Assembly: GCF_947499695.1 (NCBI RefSeq)
Contig: NZ_CANMPQ010000002.1
Location: 434,001-498,000 of the forward strand
Direction: 5' to 3'
DNA length: 64,000 nucleotides
Origin: an uncultured Allomuricauda sp.
GTDB lineage: Bacteria; Bacteroidota; Bacteroidia; Flavobacteriales; Flavobacteriaceae
Below the pieces are notes generated by a model. That model saw nothing but the letters and a program-made list of their open reading frames with translations, made no database searches and was not told the origin of the DNA. The stretch's first letter is position 1; the number at the start of each line of letters is the position of its first letter. Shown here piece after piece: positions 36,183-43,917 of this stretch. Both the position numbers and the translations under genes were made by a program.

Positions 36183-36777
36183 TTTCCTGAAGTTCTAATT
36201 TTTTCTGAATCGCTTTATAAATGATTTCAATAATTTCTTCAACAGTGTTTTTTTCCGATACTTCAACGTCAGGGTCATTGGGAGCTTCGTACGGTGCCGA
36301 AATCCCAGTCATATTTGTAATTTTCCCTGCTCTGGCCTTTTTATACAGTCCTTTCACATCCCTTTTCTCACATTCTCCAAGACTGGTGTTCACAAACACC
36401 TCTACATAATTTTCCCCTTCGACAGTTTTCTTAATGAATTCCCTATCTTTTTTATAGGGAGCAACGAATGCCGCCAAAACCACTATTCCGGCGTCAATGA
36501 ATAATTTGGAAATCTCACCAATCCTTCTATTGTTTTCGGAACGATCTTCTGGACTAAAGGTCAGGTCAAAATTAATCCCTCTTCGGATATTATCACCATC
36601 CAATACATATGTTTTTATGCCAGAGTTGTATAATTTTTGTTCTAAAGCGTTAGCAATTGTCGATTTTCCCGAACCAGATAAGCCGGTAAAGAAAATTAGA
36701 AAAGAATTGTGCTTATTCAAAGCTCTTCTTTCCTTTCTATTAATCTTATAGTTATGTGTTATTATGTTCTTTTCCAT
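36175..36777 (-). CDS. cysC: Adenylylsulfate (APS) kinase
   Basis: 200 residues. The P-loop FTGLSGSGKST near 30-40, DGDNIRRGINFDLTFSPEDR near 61-80 and the lid segment GLYKKARAGKITNMTGISAPYE near 140-162 are diagnostic for CysC. It phosphorylates APS to PAPS, the donor for sulfotransferases. Its place between a DUF2061 gene and cysD (overlaps of 16 and 8 bases) makes the PAPS supply part of the operon. Confidence 0.96.
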   Translation of the reverse strand: MEKNIITHNYKINRKERRALNKHNSFLIFFTGLSGSGKSTIANALEQKLYNSGIKTYVLDGDNIRRGINFDLTFSPEDRSENNRRIGEISKLFIDAGIVVLAAFVAPYKKDREFIKKTVEGENYVEVFVNTSLGECEKRDVKGLYKKARAGKITNMTGISAPYEAPNDPDVEVSEKNTVEEIIEIIYKAIQKKLELQENE

Positions 36778-37190
36778 TTTTTAGCTCTTTTTCTAATATC
36801 GAGGCCATAGTTTATACGATACCATGCTCTTTCGTGCAAATAGTATAAAACCATCTTTGTAACTACTTCTGCAAAACCGATTTTCAGTCCGGTCAAAGGG
36901 TTTCCTGAAATAACCCAAGAAAGTAAAATCGTGTCCAAGGTTCCAATAACCCGCCATGTCACAGTTTTTATTAAGTGCCTTTTTTGACTACTGGCGACAT
37001 CCACGGATAGCCACATCCTTTCATGAAGATAGTACAAAACCATTTTGGTGATCATCTCCGCCAATCCAATTTTTAATCCCGTAAATGGATTTCCGGTAAT
37101 TAACCATGAAATTAGAATAGTGTCCAAGGTTCCTACCAGTCGCCAAGTAATGGTTTTGGCCAAGTGTCTTTTGTAGGATACCTTTCGCAT
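36762..37190 (-). CDS. Tandem DUF2061 membrane protein
   Basis: 142 residues made of two near-identical DUF2061 units 63 residues apart: RHLAKTITWRLVGTLDT at 8-24 and RHLIKTVTWRVIGTLDT at 71-87, each followed by GNPxTGLKIG and KMVLYYLHER. Each unit has two hydrophobic helices, so about four cross the membrane. The function is unknown. DUF2061 genes often lie with cysNDC/cysQ in Bacteroidota, so a role in sulfate entry or membrane anchoring is plausible but only inferred from the neighbourhood. It overlaps cysQ and cysC. Confidence 0.88.
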   Translation of the reverse strand: MRKVSYKRHLAKTITWRLVGTLDTILISWLITGNPFTGLKIGLAEMITKMVLYYLHERMWLSVDVASSQKRHLIKTVTWRVIGTLDTILLSWVISGNPLTGLKIGFAEVVTKMVLYYLHERAWYRINYGLDIRKRAKKWKRT

Positions 37191-38005
37191 TAGCCTTGTA
37201 TAAGAAAATAACTGTTCAACAAGTTTTCCTTGTTATACTGAAGCTCCAGATTGGTCTCCTTGGATATAACTTTTAGGCCGACTGCATTACATATGGCATG
37301 ACCTGCTGCGGTATCCCATTCCATAGTTGGGGCAAACCTAGGGTATACATCCGCTTTGCCCTCGGCAACCAAACAAAACTTCAGGGAACTCCCTTTAGAA
37401 ACTATTTCCACTTCTTCATATCGATTTTTAAGGTCAGCTATGAAGTTCTCGGTATCTGCATTCATATGAGATCTGCTGCCAACTACCCTAATCTTGCCTG
37501 GAGTAGTTGTTCCCGGAATTATTTGGTCTCTCATTGTCAATGAAAATTCTGGAACACTATGGTCTTTATCTAATTCAAATTTGTATGCTTTATTGCCCTC
37601 TATATTTGCAAAATACAATTCCCTAGTTACAGGAACATAAATGACCCCCATAACTGGGGATCCTTCTTTAACTAGGGCAATGTTAACCGTAAATTCACCG
37701 TTTCTTTTGATGAACTCTTTGGTTCCGTCCAATGGGTCAACCATCCAACAGGTAGCCCATTGCTTTCGAACTTCAAATCCAAGTTGCTTGTTTTCTTCTG
37801 AAATTATGGGAATATCGGTCGGTAGTAAATACTCATTGATTACTTTATTAGAGTAGAGGTCGGCCTCAGTGAGCGGAGACTTGTCTCCTTTTTCCAATAC
37901 TTGGAAATCAGTATTTTCATATACTTCCAAAATGGCTTTGCCAGCATCTATAGCTGCTTCTATTGCAATCTTAAGTAGTTCTGAGATTTCAAGGTTGGTT
38001 TCCAA
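37190..38005 (-). CDS. cysQ: 3'(2'),5'-bisphosphate nucleotidase
   Basis: 271 residues of the inositol-monophosphatase fold. The metal-binding sites are the Glu of ISEENKQLGF near 71 and DPLDGTKEF near 92-100, with a third Asp in TMEWDTAAGHAI near 226. CysQ hydrolyses PAP to AMP, removing the product of sulfotransferases. It is the first gene of the 17-gene operon, 154 bases after the Wzz-like gene. No exact TAnnTTTG element is seen in that gap. Confidence 0.94.
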   Translation of the reverse strand: METNLEISELLKIAIEAAIDAGKAILEVYENTDFQVLEKGDKSPLTEADLYSNKVINEYLLPTDIPIISEENKQLGFEVRKQWATCWMVDPLDGTKEFIKRNGEFTVNIALVKEGSPVMGVIYVPVTRELYFANIEGNKAYKFELDKDHSVPEFSLTMRDQIIPGTTTPGKIRVVGSRSHMNADTENFIADLKNRYEEVEIVSKGSSLKFCLVAEGKADVYPRFAPTMEWDTAAGHAICNAVGLKVISKETNLELQYNKENLLNSYFLIQG

Positions 38006-38159
38006 TTACTAAAATTTTTGTAAAACTATGATTATTCTGTCATCAGAAGGTAACTCTACCAAACTAAATAAAAGCAAATATGGACAGTTATTGTCCTAGT
38101 CGACAAACAAATACGTTTAACGGTTCGTTTTTGTTGTTTTTAAGTTTTAGGCAAGTTTG

Positions 38160-39206
38160 TCAGTACTTGTAATTTCGGAGATATTTATTTATTTGAACTA
38201 CCACTAGTACTCCAGTGACGATCAGCAACAAAACCAGGGGAAATACAAAAAGATATCTGTTCCAGAAGCCCTTCATTTCTACTCCCCTCGCTGGAAAATC
38301 ACTAATTATATTCAAGATTTCCGACTTGTTGGCCCGATTTTCGTTAAGTTCCACCAACTTTTCCTTGATAACTTCCCTTTCCTTAACCAAAGCCAATTCC
38401 TTATTTTGAGATTCTCCATTCTCAGCTAAATTTATATTAGTTCCTTGCATGGGTTTTTCCGCCTCCTTCTCCAAAACTCTTTTATATAAGCTTTGAAGCG
38501 AATCTATTTCTATAAGTTGCTGCATGTAAATCGAATCTTGGAGCATTAAATTTTCATCATTGATTCTCTTTTGTAGTTTAAAATAATCATTGACAGAGAT
38601 GGAGCTTATAATAGCAGACTGCGTTTTTTTTGCCACCTTATTATCAGTACTTATTATTGATATTTGATGAAATCTCGCATCCAAAGAATTAAAATTCTTG
38701 AGATAGTTTTCAAAGTCAATGGTCTTAATAGTTGTAGTATCCAGTTCACTGATAAAATTATCGAACAGTTTTATTTTCTGATTTTCATCGGAATAGGAGT
38801 CCACAAAAATCTTTTTTATGCTTACCGCTTCATTTGTAGTGATGTCTAAAGAAGAGGCTAAAGTTATCGAATCCTCAGCCTTGGCTAAATCATTATAAAA
38901 GTCAATATTGTTATATAGTTGTTGAACACTATTGAAATTCGGTTCAACCACCATTTTAGAAACATATTTTTCTGGCAAATAATTATCCAAAAAGTATCCT
39001 CCAACTCCTCCAACAACCACGGCAACAGTAAGAAGAATAAAGTGTTTTTGGATAAAGACAAGGAATAGTATCAAAAGGTGAAACAATCCCTTAAAAATGC
39101 TTCCTATAAAATTGAAGAACTTTTGAAAGCCCCTGCCGATGACCTGGAACAATTGTCCTAAATCAATCTCCTCTGAATTGTTCTGGTTTGATGATTGCTC
39201 TGCCAT
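38160..39206 (-). CDS. Wzz-like chain-length determinant protein
   Basis: 348 residues: a short cytoplasmic start, one transmembrane helix near 50-75, a long periplasmic part with coiled-coil helices, and a second transmembrane helix near 315-337. This is the polysaccharide co-polymerase layout. There is no C-terminal tyrosine-kinase domain and no Wza-type export channel in the window. It is likely to control chain length for the polymer made by the downstream operon, and starts two bases after the DUF6909 gene. Confidence 0.75.
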   Translation of the reverse strand: MAEQSSNQNNSEEIDLGQLFQVIGRGFQKFFNFIGSIFKGLFHLLILFLVFIQKHFILLTVAVVVGGVGGYFLDNYLPEKYVSKMVVEPNFNSVQQLYNNIDFYNDLAKAEDSITLASSLDITTNEAVSIKKIFVDSYSDENQKIKLFDNFISELDTTTIKTIDFENYLKNFNSLDARFHQISIISTDNKVAKKTQSAIISSISVNDYFKLQKRINDENLMLQDSIYMQQLIEIDSLQSLYKRVLEKEAEKPMQGTNINLAENGESQNKELALVKEREVIKEKLVELNENRANKSEILNIISDFPARGVEMKGFWNRYLFVFPLVLLLIVTGVLVVVQINKYLRNYKY

Positions 39207-39208
39207 AT

Positions 39209-40894
39209 CTATCCGTTGAAAATTTGTTTTAAAATCCTATCCGTTATCAAATATGTTGGTTTTACGCCTGTTGTACCCAAACCCCCAGAGGCTAATGTAC
39301 TTCCAGTTTCTAGTGGGTTATCCGAGGCATAATAGGCGTACCTAACTTTCACATCCTTCTTGATGCTTTTACGAATCTTGGAGGCTGATTGTATCGCTTT
39401 TTGGTAATGAACCCCTTCCATTTCCAGTCCGATAACACTCCATGTGGATTCATAGAAAAACTTTAAAATATCTTTGTTCTGCAATGAGGTTCCCAAAACG
39501 GTAACCATAGTTCCTTCCAAGACTTTTAATCCGTACCCTTCAAAATCTGCATCGCAAAGTTCGTTTTTAAATGGGTAATTATCGGCTGTTCCCTCAAAAA
39601 TATGTGCGGAAGGAATCATTAAATCGCCTTTTCCACCTTCCAAAATACCTGCTTTGCCCATTATGGATATGGAATCTACGTTCAGAAATTGTTTTTGGTC
39701 GCCTTCTTCAATTGGTTTCAGCAGCTCGTCTATGGTTTCATAGGCCTGCTCCCCAAAGGCATAATCCATTACGAAAATAACAGGTTTTTCATCATTCGGC
39801 ATTCCTTCTGGAAGGGAATAGCAACAGGTGTCCTTCCCAAATTTGGCGGAATCAAATATTTGTACATCAATATTGGCTCCAGAAGTATCATCAATGAAAA
39901 TCATACCATTCTTTGAACCAATTTCCATAACCTTTTTTCTCAAGTCCTTGTTTCCTGAAGAACTTAATGCTTCATAGATGTCAAGAGATTTCGTAGCTGG
40001 GAATTCTTTAGAAAGTGCATTTTGAGCAAAAAGTGAATTCATAACACTGTGCATATTAGCGCTTATGATATGAATCGGTCTGTGCAATAAATTATTCTTT
40101 CTAAGGGTCTCTTTAATCAAGTTTGCCCATCGCTCCCCATGAATATGATGACCTAATCTTTCTCTGAGCAGAGGACTAAAGGTAATTGTACGTTTGTTCC
40201 CGGTTGTCTCTTCCTCAATTGCCAATTTTCCCAACCAAAACACCACATCCAAAAATCGGTCTGGGTATTGTGGTTCTTTAAGTTTGTTGTGAAGCTCAAC
40301 TACTTCGTCAAAAGTTCGCCCAAGGATGTTGGCCGTATGAATCATCGCAATTTCCCTTTCTGCATCGTTCTTTTCCTCACTTTGGACAAAAGCGGCTAAT
40401 TTATCCCAATCACGTATGGTAGCGGTTCCATCCTCTACCAAAACCCTTTTGCTGATTTTTCCTGATTCGATGAACAAAAAGGTAAGGTGGGTAAGAATAT
40501 CATAGATGTCGCTTCGTCCTCTTGTTATCTCAATATTCATTTGCTCGTCATCGATGCGATAACAATTCCTTCGTCGCTTTGGTGGAACTATTGCCTTTAA
40601 GTGTGACTTGGAAAAACCTTCATCTGAAGTAAGGTTGATAAACCTACATTCTTCTATGCCCTGCGGAAGTCTTTCCAAAACATAAATAAGTCCATTGAGT
40701 TCAGCCCTATCCTCTGCAATTGAGCCATAAATTTCAGGTCTAAGTAATAGTAATGCGTTTCGTAATGCGTTTCCTGAAACCCCTGATGGCTTATAAAATC
40801 CACGATTGAGCAGATGCCTCATCGTAATGTACATGCGCTCTATGGCGTTAGTGGATTCTTGTGCTCGTGTAGTCTGTTTTACTTTGGTTGCCAT
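39209..40894 (-). CDS. DUF6909 protein with nucleoside-phosphorylase-like C-terminus
   Basis: 561 residues from ATG 40894; an upstream in-frame TTG at 40909 overlaps the promoter element and is unlikely. The N-terminal half is helical and specific to this Bacteroidota family. The last 155 residues recall PNP/UDP phosphorylases: IMGKAGILEGGKGDLMIPSAH near 411-431 and the GLEMEGVHYQKA motif near 490, where related enzymes use the Glu of EMEG to bind ribose. A catalytic role is inferred only. It is divergent in function from the polysaccharide genes beside it. Confidence 0.7.
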   Translation of the reverse strand: MATKVKQTTRAQESTNAIERMYITMRHLLNRGFYKPSGVSGNALRNALLLLRPEIYGSIAEDRAELNGLIYVLERLPQGIEECRFINLTSDEGFSKSHLKAIVPPKRRRNCYRIDDEQMNIEITRGRSDIYDILTHLTFLFIESGKISKRVLVEDGTATIRDWDKLAAFVQSEEKNDAEREIAMIHTANILGRTFDEVVELHNKLKEPQYPDRFLDVVFWLGKLAIEEETTGNKRTITFSPLLRERLGHHIHGERWANLIKETLRKNNLLHRPIHIISANMHSVMNSLFAQNALSKEFPATKSLDIYEALSSSGNKDLRKKVMEIGSKNGMIFIDDTSGANIDVQIFDSAKFGKDTCCYSLPEGMPNDEKPVIFVMDYAFGEQAYETIDELLKPIEEGDQKQFLNVDSISIMGKAGILEGGKGDLMIPSAHIFEGTADNYPFKNELCDADFEGYGLKVLEGTMVTVLGTSLQNKDILKFFYESTWSVIGLEMEGVHYQKAIQSASKIRKSIKKDVKVRYAYYASDNPLETGSTLASGGLGTTGVKPTYLITDRILKQIFNG

Positions 40895-40906
40895 AAATAG
40901 TTCTGG

Positions 40907-40914
40907 CAAAAATA
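40907..40914 (-). promoter_or_regulatory. -7 promoter element of the DUF6909 gene
   Basis: On the minus strand TATTTTTG fits TAnnTTTG and ends 12 bases before the ATG at 40894. This supports that start. Confidence 0.55.
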
Positions 40915-40951
40915 CATGAATTCCTACTAAAGTAGCACTGTTGTTTATTAA

Positions 40952-42448
40952 CTAAAGTTGAAATGGTGTAAGGCCGTCTGCAACCTTTCTATCATTAGAT
41001 AGTCTTTGAACCTTATTTTGTCCCCCTAATTTACCAATGGTCTTCATATAATCTTGGAATCCTCCCGCATGGATTTTAGTAATTTTAAGAGGTTGCAATA
41101 TGTTTCCCTCTATCAAATCAAAATAGTAACTATTCTGTTTCTTCATACTCTCTTCAATTAAGTTTGAGAATTCCGGTAAATCGGTTGGGGGCTTTTCAAA
41201 TTCAATAAACCACTCGTGATATGGTAATTCTCGGTTCTGTGGGGAAGTTTGAGGCGCCACTGTAAATTCATTTACCAAAGCATCTGTGTTTTCAATTGCG
41301 GTTTTTATCGCCTCTTCCACTTCTTTGGCAATAACATGCTCTCCAAAAGCAGATATAAAATGTTTTATCCTTCCCGAAACAATCACTCTATAAGGTTTTA
41401 AAGAAACAAACCGAATGGTATCTCCTATGTTATAGGCCCACAAGCCCGCATCGCTTGAGATAATCATCGCATAATCCACTCCAAGCTCAACATCTCCTAT
41501 CGTATGCCGTTTTGGGTTTTCCGAGAAAAACTCATCAGCTTTAATGAATTCGTAGAAAATTCCAGAATTCAACAATAAAAGCATTCCCTCTTCTTTTTGA
41601 GAGTCTTGATACGCGAAAAAGCCTTCACTTGCAGGGAAAAGCTCAATACTATCTACCCTGCGGCCTATTAGATTTTCAAATTTTGCTCGATAAGGTTCAT
41701 AATTAACTCCTCCATAAATAAAAAGCTGAAAATTCTTAAAGAGGTCTCCAACCTTCTTCTCAGTCTTGGAATTGAGTTTTTCAAAATACATTTGAACCCA
41801 AGATGGTATGCCAGCAATCACCGTCATATTTTGGTCCTCTGTTTCCTCAATGACCTTGTCCACTTTGGTTTCCCAGTCCTCTATGCAATTAGTCTCCCAA
41901 CTAGGTAGTCTGTTTTTTTGTAAATAAGCCGGTATATAATGCGCTGAGATTCCTGAAAGCCTCCCTAATTTGATTCCGTTTTTTTCTTCAAGAATTGGGC
42001 TACCTTGTAAAAAGATCATCTTTCCATCTACAAAATCCGTATTTCCAGTCTCGTGAATGTAGGATAATATTGCATTTCTAGAGGCATCTATTTGATGCTT
42101 GATAGATTCTTTTGTAATAGGGATATACTTTGCCCCAGAAGTTGTACCAGAAGTTTTTGCAAAATAAATTGGCTTATTTGGCCAAAGAACATCATTTTTC
42201 CCATCGATTATCTGTTGAACATAACCCTTGAGTTCTTCGTAATCTCTAATAGGAACGTTTTTGCAAAAATCACTATGGTTATTAATCCAATGGAAGTTAT
42301 GGTCTCTTCCAAATTGAGTTTCTTTTGCGGAATCAATAAGCTTTTGAAATGTTTTTTCCTGGGTTCTAACAGGATTATTAGCCCATTCCATTGTTTGCTT
42401 AGAAATATATTTGGCAAAAAGCTTTGCCCCAAATGCTTTTAAAGACAT
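40952..42448 (-). CDS. GH3-family acyl-adenylating protein
   Basis: 498 residues covering the GH3 auxin-responsive-promoter family domain. It has the ATP-binding loop KTSGTTSGAKYIPIT near 108-122 and the hinge and second nucleotide segment GVDYAMIISSDAGLWAYNIGDTIRFV near 333-358. Plant relatives conjugate amino acids to hormones, but bacterial members have no settled substrate. It overlaps no gene and lies one base before the M23 peptidase gene, a pairing common in Flavobacteriaceae. Confidence 0.9.
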   Translation of the reverse strand: MSLKAFGAKLFAKYISKQTMEWANNPVRTQEKTFQKLIDSAKETQFGRDHNFHWINNHSDFCKNVPIRDYEELKGYVQQIIDGKNDVLWPNKPIYFAKTSGTTSGAKYIPITKESIKHQIDASRNAILSYIHETGNTDFVDGKMIFLQGSPILEEKNGIKLGRLSGISAHYIPAYLQKNRLPSWETNCIEDWETKVDKVIEETEDQNMTVIAGIPSWVQMYFEKLNSKTEKKVGDLFKNFQLFIYGGVNYEPYRAKFENLIGRRVDSIELFPASEGFFAYQDSQKEEGMLLLLNSGIFYEFIKADEFFSENPKRHTIGDVELGVDYAMIISSDAGLWAYNIGDTIRFVSLKPYRVIVSGRIKHFISAFGEHVIAKEVEEAIKTAIENTDALVNEFTVAPQTSPQNRELPYHEWFIEFEKPPTDLPEFSNLIEESMKKQNSYYFDLIEGNILQPLKITKIHAGGFQDYMKTIGKLGGQNKVQRLSNDRKVADGLTPFQL

Positions 42449-43330
42449 TTAATTGAAGTCGATATAATTTAATGGATTCACTGGTTTGCCCTTTCTCCAA
42501 AGTTCGAAATGTAAGTGTGGCCCTGTCGTAAGCTCTCCAGTATTTCCTATAGAGGCAATAATTTCTCCAGCTTTTACTAAATCTCCTTGCACTTTACTTA
42601 ATGAACCGTTGTGTTTATACACCGAAGTTAAGTTGTTGTCCCGGTGTTCTATAATGATGACATATCCCGTTTCAGCGGTCCATTCAGAAAAAAGTACAGT
42701 TCCATCACCAATAGATTTCACAGGAGTATCTTTAGGAGCGACCACGTCTACTGCATAATGTTTGTTTTCCGGGTCGTATCGTTGTGATAATGTGCCACTA
42801 ACCGGAGAAAACAACAAAGTCCCAACATTTTCAACATCCCTTTCGAACAAATTGTACTTATCCTCCAATTCAACCTCTTCTCTTAGTAACAAATCCTGAC
42901 GAATGGGTGTCAGATCAACGCTTGAAGGGTCAAGTTTGTATTTTTCAAAGAGTGAATCGCGATTTACCTCATTATTCTCTATATCTCCCCGTAAAACAAG
43001 CCTTACATTGTCTAAATACCGATTGGTATAGTTTAGAACGGTAACCAAGGAGTCCGTTTTATAGGTCAATTCGGTCGCCTGCCTCTTCAATCTTGTTGAA
43101 GAATAGCCTGGGATATACTCCCTTAAGGGAGTAAATGCAATTATTAAGGTAGTAAGGCCAATAAGAACGATGATAAAAAGTGTTCCGGTCACAAAAACGT
43201 TTAATCTGCTCAATTTGAAGGATATCTTTTCCTCAAAAGTGCTTTCATTTAATATCACAAGCCGATACTTATGCAGCAGCTTGCGTTTTATCTCTTTTCT
43301 CTTTTTCTTGTCCCGTGCCATATTGGACAA
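42449..43330 (-). CDS. M23 peptidase (LytM/DD-endopeptidase type)
   Basis: 293 residues. A basic cytoplasmic start is followed by one transmembrane helix (about 48-70), a coiled-coil-like linker, and a C-terminal M23 domain with HYAVD near 198 and HLHFELWRKG near 275, the zinc ligands of active LytM enzymes. It is probably anchored in the inner membrane facing the periplasm and cuts peptidoglycan cross-links. It is divergent from tatA with a 161-base gap. Confidence 0.9.
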   Translation of the reverse strand: MSNMARDKKKRKEIKRKLLHKYRLVILNESTFEEKISFKLSRLNVFVTGTLFIIVLIGLTTLIIAFTPLREYIPGYSSTRLKRQATELTYKTDSLVTVLNYTNRYLDNVRLVLRGDIENNEVNRDSLFEKYKLDPSSVDLTPIRQDLLLREEVELEDKYNLFERDVENVGTLLFSPVSGTLSQRYDPENKHYAVDVVAPKDTPVKSIGDGTVLFSEWTAETGYVIIIEHRDNNLTSVYKHNGSLSKVQGDLVKAGEIIASIGNTGELTTGPHLHFELWRKGKPVNPLNYIDFN

Positions 43331-43491
43331 AGATAACCCTTGATTTTTATTTTAGTTGTTAAGCATTTTAAAAAGCTTTGAATACACTTTTCCTCTCTAA
43401 GTATAGCCAATAATTACTAATTTTAGTTAATGATAAGGGGGCTTACAGTTCTTTTTAGTAATTTTATCCCTCATTTAAAGGTTTAGATGTT

Positions 43492-43686
43492 ATGATTGCT
43501 CAAACTATTTTTCTTGGTATGCTGGGTCCTTGGCAAATTGTCCTTATTGTTTTGGTGGTTCTTTTGCTATTTGGAGGCAAAAAGATTCCTGAGCTTATGA
43601 GAGGCTTGGGCAGTGGCATCAAAGAATTTAAAGATGCTTCCAAAGAAGACGAAAAACTGGAAAGTGGCAAGGAGTCTGATTCCTAA
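43492..43686 (+). CDS. tatA: Twin-arginine translocase subunit TatA/TatE
   Basis: 64 residues: a short N-terminus, one transmembrane helix ([18 protein letters not shown]), the [16 protein letters not shown] amphipathic hinge and helix, and an acidic tail. This is the TatA/TatE form. It oligomerises with TatC to move folded proteins across the inner membrane. No tatC lies in the window. The following 231-base gap holds no gene. Confidence 0.93.
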   Translation: MIAQTIFLGMLGPWQIVLIVLVVLLLFGGKKIPELMRGLGSGIKEFKDASKEDEKLESGKESDS

Positions 43687-43917
43687 TTCCATTTATTTAT
43701 AAAGGTTTTTCTTACGCAATCAATGTCCCGTATTTAAAGGGTTCATCGATAAAAAACCACATTTTTTAGGCTTACATGCCGAAAATTTCCCCTTTCACAA
43801 CAAAAAGTTATTCACAGTATCCCCATATTCTATTTTAGCAGTTGAGACTTATGCCATTTTTTATGGCGTTTGTTGAGATTGTCAACCACCAACGTTTTTT
43901 GGTGTGATGGAAAGAAT

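Noticed and set aside
43808..43816. TTATTCACA, a DnaA-box-like 9-mer upstream of the OmpA gene
   Set aside because: Only one copy was noticed, with no AT-rich unwinding region or box cluster around it, so it is most likely a chance match rather than an origin.
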